This document shows positions 60,230 to 64,000 of a stretch of 64,000 nucleotides of DNA, piece by piece. The DNA comes from Desmonostoc vinosum HA7617-LM4. GTDB taxonomy: Bacteria; Cyanobacteriota; Cyanobacteriia; Cyanobacteriales; Nostocaceae. The translations under genes and the position numbers were made by a program. Under the pieces are notes generated by a model, which did not search any database, was not told the origin of the DNA, and saw only the letters and a program-made list of their open reading frames with translations. Position 1 is the first letter of the stretch; each line of letters begins with the position of its first letter. The stretch covers positions 51,763 to 115,762 of the forward strand of contig JAHHHC010000017.1 in assembly GCA_019359515.1 (NCBI GenBank). Reading direction: 5' to 3'.

Positions 60230-60742
60230 CTAACGGCCGTTGGTTTGTGATAATTCTGACTTAGCGCGATTTCTGTAGCGTCTGGATATTTCTTGTTCAG
60301 GGTCTATGCCTTCAAAAGTGGGGGGTAGCCAAACTCGCAGGATTAGTAAGATTCCCAAGACTAACAAGAAGGCACAAGTGGCTAAAACTTGACTCCAACT
60401 CGTTTCTAAGACGCCTTTGACGATGACTTCTCTTAAGGCAGAAACAATGGAAACTTCCACGGCTACCCCGATAGATATTCGTTGTTCTTGCAGATAAATA
60501 ATCAGCAATCGAAACAACTCAACCAAAATAAGTAAAAAGAGAATATCGGCAGTGACAACATGAAAATCTAGAGGTGGTAAGAGGGAAAGAAACATATCTC
60601 TCACCTGAATTACCATGAAGCTAAATAAACCCATGCACAGGGAAATTACAATTGCATCTTGAATTAATTCCAAGCTGCGTACAATACGCCATCTATTGAT
60701 TTCATACATAGAATTTGTAGTATTTTCAACAGGTTTATACAT
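60230..60742 (-). CDS. PsiE-like membrane protein of the flv4-2 operon (Sll0218-type)
   Basis: 170 residues, four membrane helices: DAIVISLCMGLFSFMVIQV, VTADILFLLILVELFRLLI, VAVEVSIVSALREVIVKGV and VLATCAFLLVLGILLILRVW. The pattern fits the phosphate-starvation-inducible PsiE family. Its position between a canonical and a non-canonical flavodiiron gene on the same strand matches the Synechocystis flv4-sll0218-flv2 operon, whose middle product stabilises photosystem II. Orthology is inferred from order, size and topology. Confidence 0.78.
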   Translation of the reverse strand: MYKPVENTTNSMYEINRWRIVRSLELIQDAIVISLCMGLFSFMVIQVRDMFLSLLPPLDFHVVTADILFLLILVELFRLLIIYLQEQRISIGVAVEVSIVSALREVIVKGVLETSWSQVLATCAFLLVLGILLILRVWLPPTFEGIDPEQEISRRYRNRAKSELSQTNGR

Positions 60743-61045
60743 GGCTGTTTTGAGGGGCTATGTTAGGTGGAGATGAGGGAAAGTAACTAATTACGTTAGC
60801 AAAGCGGTAGCGATAGCGAGTCATCGAGCGTCGGTACGAACGTCCGAAGGAGCGTCATTACGAATTAATGACGTTAGCGCAGCGTAAAGCCTGCGGCATA
60901 GCTTCGCTTAGAGCGAGTCCTCGATAGCGTTAGCGTTAGCGAAGCGGTAGCGAGTCCTCGAGCGTCAGCGTAAAGCCTGCGGCATAGCTTCGCTTAGAGC
61001 GACACAGGAGCGTCGCGTCATTACGAATTAATTACGAATTACGAA
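60743..61045. repeat. Dense nested repeat array inside the flv operon
   Basis: Two GTTAGCG...GCGTC elements (60795-60856 and 60873-61019) separated by attacgaattaatgac and followed by ATTACGA units to about 61048. The second holds two copies of the 35-base repeat starting gcgtaaagcctgcggc (60882-60916 and 60968-61002). It fills the gap between the flv4 stop and the PsiE-like start. Confidence 0.88.
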
Positions 61046-62776
61046 TTAATAATGATTTCCCATTTTGCGGTGATGGATGGCGGGAAGTGCGTTGATTTTG
61101 GCGACTCTTCCGGTTTGAACTGTGCTGTAAATGATCCAATGATCTCCACAATCCATGCGAGTTGTAACTTCACATTCCATGTAACTTAAAGCATCAGCTA
61201 AAATTGGAGAGCCATTATTGGCAGGATATGTTTTCACTCCAGCAAAGCGATCTGCACCAGGAGCAAAACGCTTGAGAAAATGTTTCATTAATCCTTGATA
61301 GTTGCCTTCTTCTAAAACGTTTAAAACAAAGCGATCGCCTATTTGCATTAAGGATTCAATTGCTCGTTCTTTGGCTACAGCAACTGCCACTCCTAAAGGA
61401 TTAAGACTTGCTTGTGTCACCCAAGAGGCAAACATAGCACTCTGGATTTCTCCTTTTTTGGTGGTGATAATATATAATCCACCGCTGATACGTCCTAAAG
61501 CTTTTTCTAACTCGGTGTTGATGGATTTGATTTGTTTAATTGTGCGATCGCGGGTTAACCAAAGTCCTAAATCTGTTCCCGCTTCTTCACAAAGTTGTTC
61601 TGTTGTTTGTGTGGGAGTTTCTTTAACTAAAATCGGAGGAAAGGCTTCAGTTAAACCGATTTCTTGAAACTTATTTCGTAAAGGATAAATGGGATCATCT
61701 TCTCCTCCCCCTGACTCAAATAAACCAACTGATTGCTTATGGTGAGCAGCAGCTAAAATTGTACTTAAGGCAGCATGAGCGATCGCTGATGATTGGGGTG
61801 GCATTCCAATTACTAAGCCTGAAGCTTGAGTAATTAATTCTCGAATTTCTTGAGGCTCAGAATCATTGAGATTTACTAGTTCAATTGCTACACCTATTTT
61901 GGTAATACCATGGGCGATCGCACGAGCTAAATGTTCGCTACAACCGTAATCTTCTGTGTAAAATAAAGCTACTAATGTCTCAGCTTTTGCTTGTTCTAAA
62001 CTCCAGTTTTGATAACATCCAAGCCATTCGGAAATATTGTGTTTTAGTAAGGGCCCATGTCCCGTGGCAACTGTGCCTATATCTAACTTCTCAATCCGCT
62101 TGAGTGCTGCCAATACAGAACGTGCATTCGGCCCCATCAAACAATCGTAGTAATACTTAAAGTCCTCCTCTATTAAGGTTGAGTTTTCATCATAAGTGTG
62201 GTCATCACAATAATGCATTCCAAATACATCACAGGTGTAAAGAATGCTAGTTTTGTGGTCATAAGTCAAGATTGTGTCCGGCCAATGTAAGTTAGGTGCA
62301 GAGATAAATTCTAATTCATGACCATTGCCTAAATCTAAACGTTCTCCACTTTTCACCTGTATTGATTTAAAAGGCTGGTGAACCATATTTTCCAAAAATT
62401 GGATAGCAACCTTAGCACCAACAATGGTAATATCAGGAGCTAGTCTTAAAATGTCTTTGACTAAGCCACTATGATCTGGTTCTGTGTGGCTAATAATCAA
62501 ATAATCTATGTTAACTGGGTTAATTAACCCTACCAACATCTCAAGATATAACTGCTCAAACTTCCGATGGGAAGTATCAACCAGAGCAACTTTTTCTCCT
62601 TGAATTAAAAAAGAATTATAGGTCGTTCCATTCCGTAAACCGAACTCGATATCAAATCTTTCTCGCTCCCAATCAAGACAACGGATAGCAGTTGTTTGAT
62701 GAGCAATTTCAACAGTTTGAATCGTTAAACGTCCTGAATGATAATTAACTTGATTAGACTGTGTGAGTGCGATCAT
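61046..62776 (-). CDS. flv4: Flavodiiron protein Flv4-type (diflavin flavoprotein)
   Basis: 576 residues with the same three-domain layout as flv2. The diiron ligands are canonical: SHTEPDHSGL gives His97, Glu99, Asp101, His102; then His164 (NLHWPD), Asp183 (CDVFGMHY) and His240 (TGHGPLL). Flavodoxin part VALFYTEDYGCSEHLARAIA; flavin reductase part near ISGGLYIITTKKGEIQSAMF. Canonical ligands are expected of Flv3 and Flv4; the operon order with a PsiE-like gene and flv2 favours Flv4. It uses photosynthetic electrons to reduce oxygen. Shine-Dalgarno ggag lies before the ATG. Confidence 0.87.
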   Translation of the reverse strand: MIALTQSNQVNYHSGRLTIQTVEIAHQTTAIRCLDWERERFDIEFGLRNGTTYNSFLIQGEKVALVDTSHRKFEQLYLEMLVGLINPVNIDYLIISHTEPDHSGLVKDILRLAPDITIVGAKVAIQFLENMVHQPFKSIQVKSGERLDLGNGHELEFISAPNLHWPDTILTYDHKTSILYTCDVFGMHYCDDHTYDENSTLIEEDFKYYYDCLMGPNARSVLAALKRIEKLDIGTVATGHGPLLKHNISEWLGCYQNWSLEQAKAETLVALFYTEDYGCSEHLARAIAHGITKIGVAIELVNLNDSEPQEIRELITQASGLVIGMPPQSSAIAHAALSTILAAAHHKQSVGLFESGGGEDDPIYPLRNKFQEIGLTEAFPPILVKETPTQTTEQLCEEAGTDLGLWLTRDRTIKQIKSINTELEKALGRISGGLYIITTKKGEIQSAMFASWVTQASLNPLGVAVAVAKERAIESLMQIGDRFVLNVLEEGNYQGLMKHFLKRFAPGADRFAGVKTYPANNGSPILADALSYMECEVTTRMDCGDHWIIYSTVQTGRVAKINALPAIHHRKMGNHY

Positions 62777-63112
62777 TGGTGTTCTCCAAAAGATTTTTAT
62801 CTGGAGCGATTTAAGTTCTTCTCTTTATATTTACCTAAGAACACCATTTGGTAAAATGCCAATATCTAAAGCTATCCATCAGAAAGTTTTATTCTTCATG
62901 TGGATAGAGTTTACCATTGTAAATACTCAATGTTTACCATTAGTTTTATATCTAATCAAACGCCAACCTTAACAGGTTGTTTGAAAAGCGATTAGAAATC
63001 ACAGCTACACAGACAAAACCCACCTACGTGGGTTTCAAAACCTTGATTTTTCGTGTTTTCCGCGCAGGCGGACTTTGCTTGTGTAGTAGCGAATTATATC
63101 GCCCAAAACTTT
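62777..63112. other. flv operon upstream region with hairpin
   Basis: 336 bases. Must hold the flv4 promoter near 62780-62900. At 63016-63035 aaacccac and gtgggttt form a perfect 8-bp hairpin around ctac; it may be the terminator of the PAP2 gene reading leftward. No gene seen. Confidence 0.55.
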
Positions 63113-63808
63113 TCAAACATTCTCTCGCAATATTTGTGGCTTGATGAGCAAACTAACTCCAGTTGCCCAAGCAATTGAGGCTGTCCAACCTGCCAGAATA
63201 TCGCTGGGGTAGTGAACTCCTAAATATAGCCGCGTCCAGCCAATAGCCAAAACAAATAAACCCCCTAAAATTGCAACTAACCAGCACCAGCGACTACCCC
63301 ATGTCAAAATCACCAGAGTGGCTACAAAGGTCATACTCGACATAGCGTGACCGCTAGGAAATCCATAGTCAAATTCCGGTGATGGTGACTCCCACAGATG
63401 AGGACGCACTCGATGCAACAAGATTTTTGCTGTGCGGTTAATAACGATGCTTCCCAGTAAAGTAATGATAAGATATGAAAATTGCCGCCATCGTCGTCTA
63501 ATAAATAAACTAAAAGCGATCGCACTAGCAACAGGAAATACACCCCAAAATACCCCTAATTTAGTCAACGTCGAGGCGAAGACATCAAGTTGGGGCTTTG
63601 ATGTTGAATGAATTGCCAACAGAATAGGTACATCCCACGGAAAGCCCCCTTCATTCTCCCAAACTTCTTCCGCTAACTCCCCAAACACCTGCAAGGGTAA
63701 AAAGACTCCTATCAACAAGAGTAATAGGGAAGCGCGATAAGTTTTGATTATATGCCAAACAAAGGTGAGGAAAGATTGAAGATATCTCAAAAAATCAAAG
63801 TTAAACAT
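63113..63808 (-). CDS. PAP2 superfamily phosphatase
   Basis: 231 residues, about six membrane helices. The phosphatase motifs are complete: K-x6-RP as KILLHRVRPHLW, PSGH in FPSGHAMSSMTF, and SRx5HxxxD as WTRLYLGVHYPSDILAGW. Members dephosphorylate phosphatidic acid, undecaprenyl pyrophosphate or similar lipids at the membrane; which one is not visible. A leftward-reading IS4 transposase remnant ends at its start. Confidence 0.92.
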   Translation of the reverse strand: MFNFDFLRYLQSFLTFVWHIIKTYRASLLLLLIGVFLPLQVFGELAEEVWENEGGFPWDVPILLAIHSTSKPQLDVFASTLTKLGVFWGVFPVASAIAFSLFIRRRWRQFSYLIITLLGSIVINRTAKILLHRVRPHLWESPSPEFDYGFPSGHAMSSMTFVATLVILTWGSRWCWLVAILGGLFVLAIGWTRLYLGVHYPSDILAGWTASIAWATGVSLLIKPQILRENV

Positions 63809-63998
63809 TAGATTGGGGATTGGGGAACTCGGGGCCCCCGCTCCTGGAGGGACTGGGGAATTGGGAATTAGGAAAAGATATTAAACGCTTATCTGAGACA
63901 TTGGTATCCTCTAGATTATAGCCACCTTTTTTAAAATCTCTAAACATTTCTTCAATATCAAATCTTCTTTTATAAGCAGAAATTGCTGATTCTAAACT
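63801..63998 (-). pseudogene. IS4-family transposase, C-terminal part at the window edge
   Basis: On the minus strand the window edge opens in frame into SLESAISAYKRRFDIEEMFR, then DFKKGGYNLEDTNVSDKRLI, which is the Tyr-Lys/Arg-rich region around the third catalytic Glu (IEEMFRDFK) of IS4-family DDE transposases. After that the frame runs into repeat DNA (ggaattgggaattagg, ggggcccccgctcctgg) and stops at 63801 overlapping the PAP2 start. The rest of the gene lies beyond the window. The true C-terminus is probably lost, so this is scored as a decayed copy. Confidence 0.7.
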
Positions 63999-64000
63999 AT

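Noticed and set aside
58266..62776. Naming the flavodiiron pair flv1 and flv3
   Set aside because: Ligand patterns alone would fit, but the intervening four-helix PsiE-like gene and gene order fit the flv4-2 operon better.
62763..62972. Small plus-strand ORF upstream of flv4
   Set aside because: It overlaps the flv4 start antisense and has no ribosome site or recognisable sequence.

Overview
The window looks like chromosome from a filamentous, probably heterocyst-forming cyanobacterium (Nostoc/Anabaena/Calothrix type). It encodes a photosystem II D1 protein, cyanobacterial flavodiiron proteins, Ccs1, a PEP-CTERM protein and a huge hybrid histidine kinase. The palindrome GCGATCGC (HIP1) recurs throughout, and the intergenic DNA carries short tandem repeats (CCCCGCGT octamers, ATTACGA and TGTCATT heptamers) typical of that group. 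No rRNA, tRNA, CRISPR array, prophage or replication origin was found.

Layout. 0-3.7 kb: 3' end of ccs1, a tandem pair of Uma2 genes and a PstS-type phosphate-binding lipoprotein. 3.7-12 kb: housekeeping genes (queF, a phasin-like protein, SRP RNA, YciI, RNA ligase-like protein, mnmA, SPOR-like protein, stomatin-like protein, folP, tpiA). 12-18 kb: a VapBC-like pair, an Era-like GTPase, a mechanosensitive-channel-like protein, SRPBCC and SirB1-type proteins. 19-23 kb: PEP-CTERM protein, a strongly folded non-coding stretch, then atpD-atpC. 23-29 kb: a minus-strand export cluster (HTH regulator, cNMP-C39 peptidase ABC exporter, HlyD adaptor, parvulin). 29-35 kb: PMT-type glycosyltransferase and PEP carboxylase. 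35-40 kb: a DUF1574/SGNH-like protein with an MBOAT acyltransferase. 40-46 kb: psbA, aroC, a gene remnant, Rpn-like, DUF29 (one full, one miniature) and methyltransferase genes. 45.6-51 kb: phosphoenolpyruvate synthase, a MITE, a secreted unknown, and a GHL10-like hydrolase. 51-57 kb: a 1953-residue double hybrid histidine kinase. 58-63 kb: an flv4 / PsiE-like / flv2 operon. The end holds a PAP2 phosphatase and part of an IS4-family transposase.

The dominant theme beyond ordinary genes is repeat invasion. Short repeats lie in nearly every spacer, split the atpD-atpC and flv operons, nest inside one another at a constant junction, and appear to have entered coding sequence in frame in four genes (ppc, the PEP synthase gene, the hybrid kinase and the PMT glycosyltransferase). 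A MITE family (TA-flanked GACCTCTTG termini) has two intact copies and one decayed copy, and one copy supplies the stop codon of its neighbour. The candidates most worth following as possibly undescribed are the folded RNA region upstream of atpD, the C39 exporter cluster with no visible substrate, and the GTTAGCG...GCGTC elements nested in ATTACGA arrays. All identifications come from reading motifs by eye; no database search was run.
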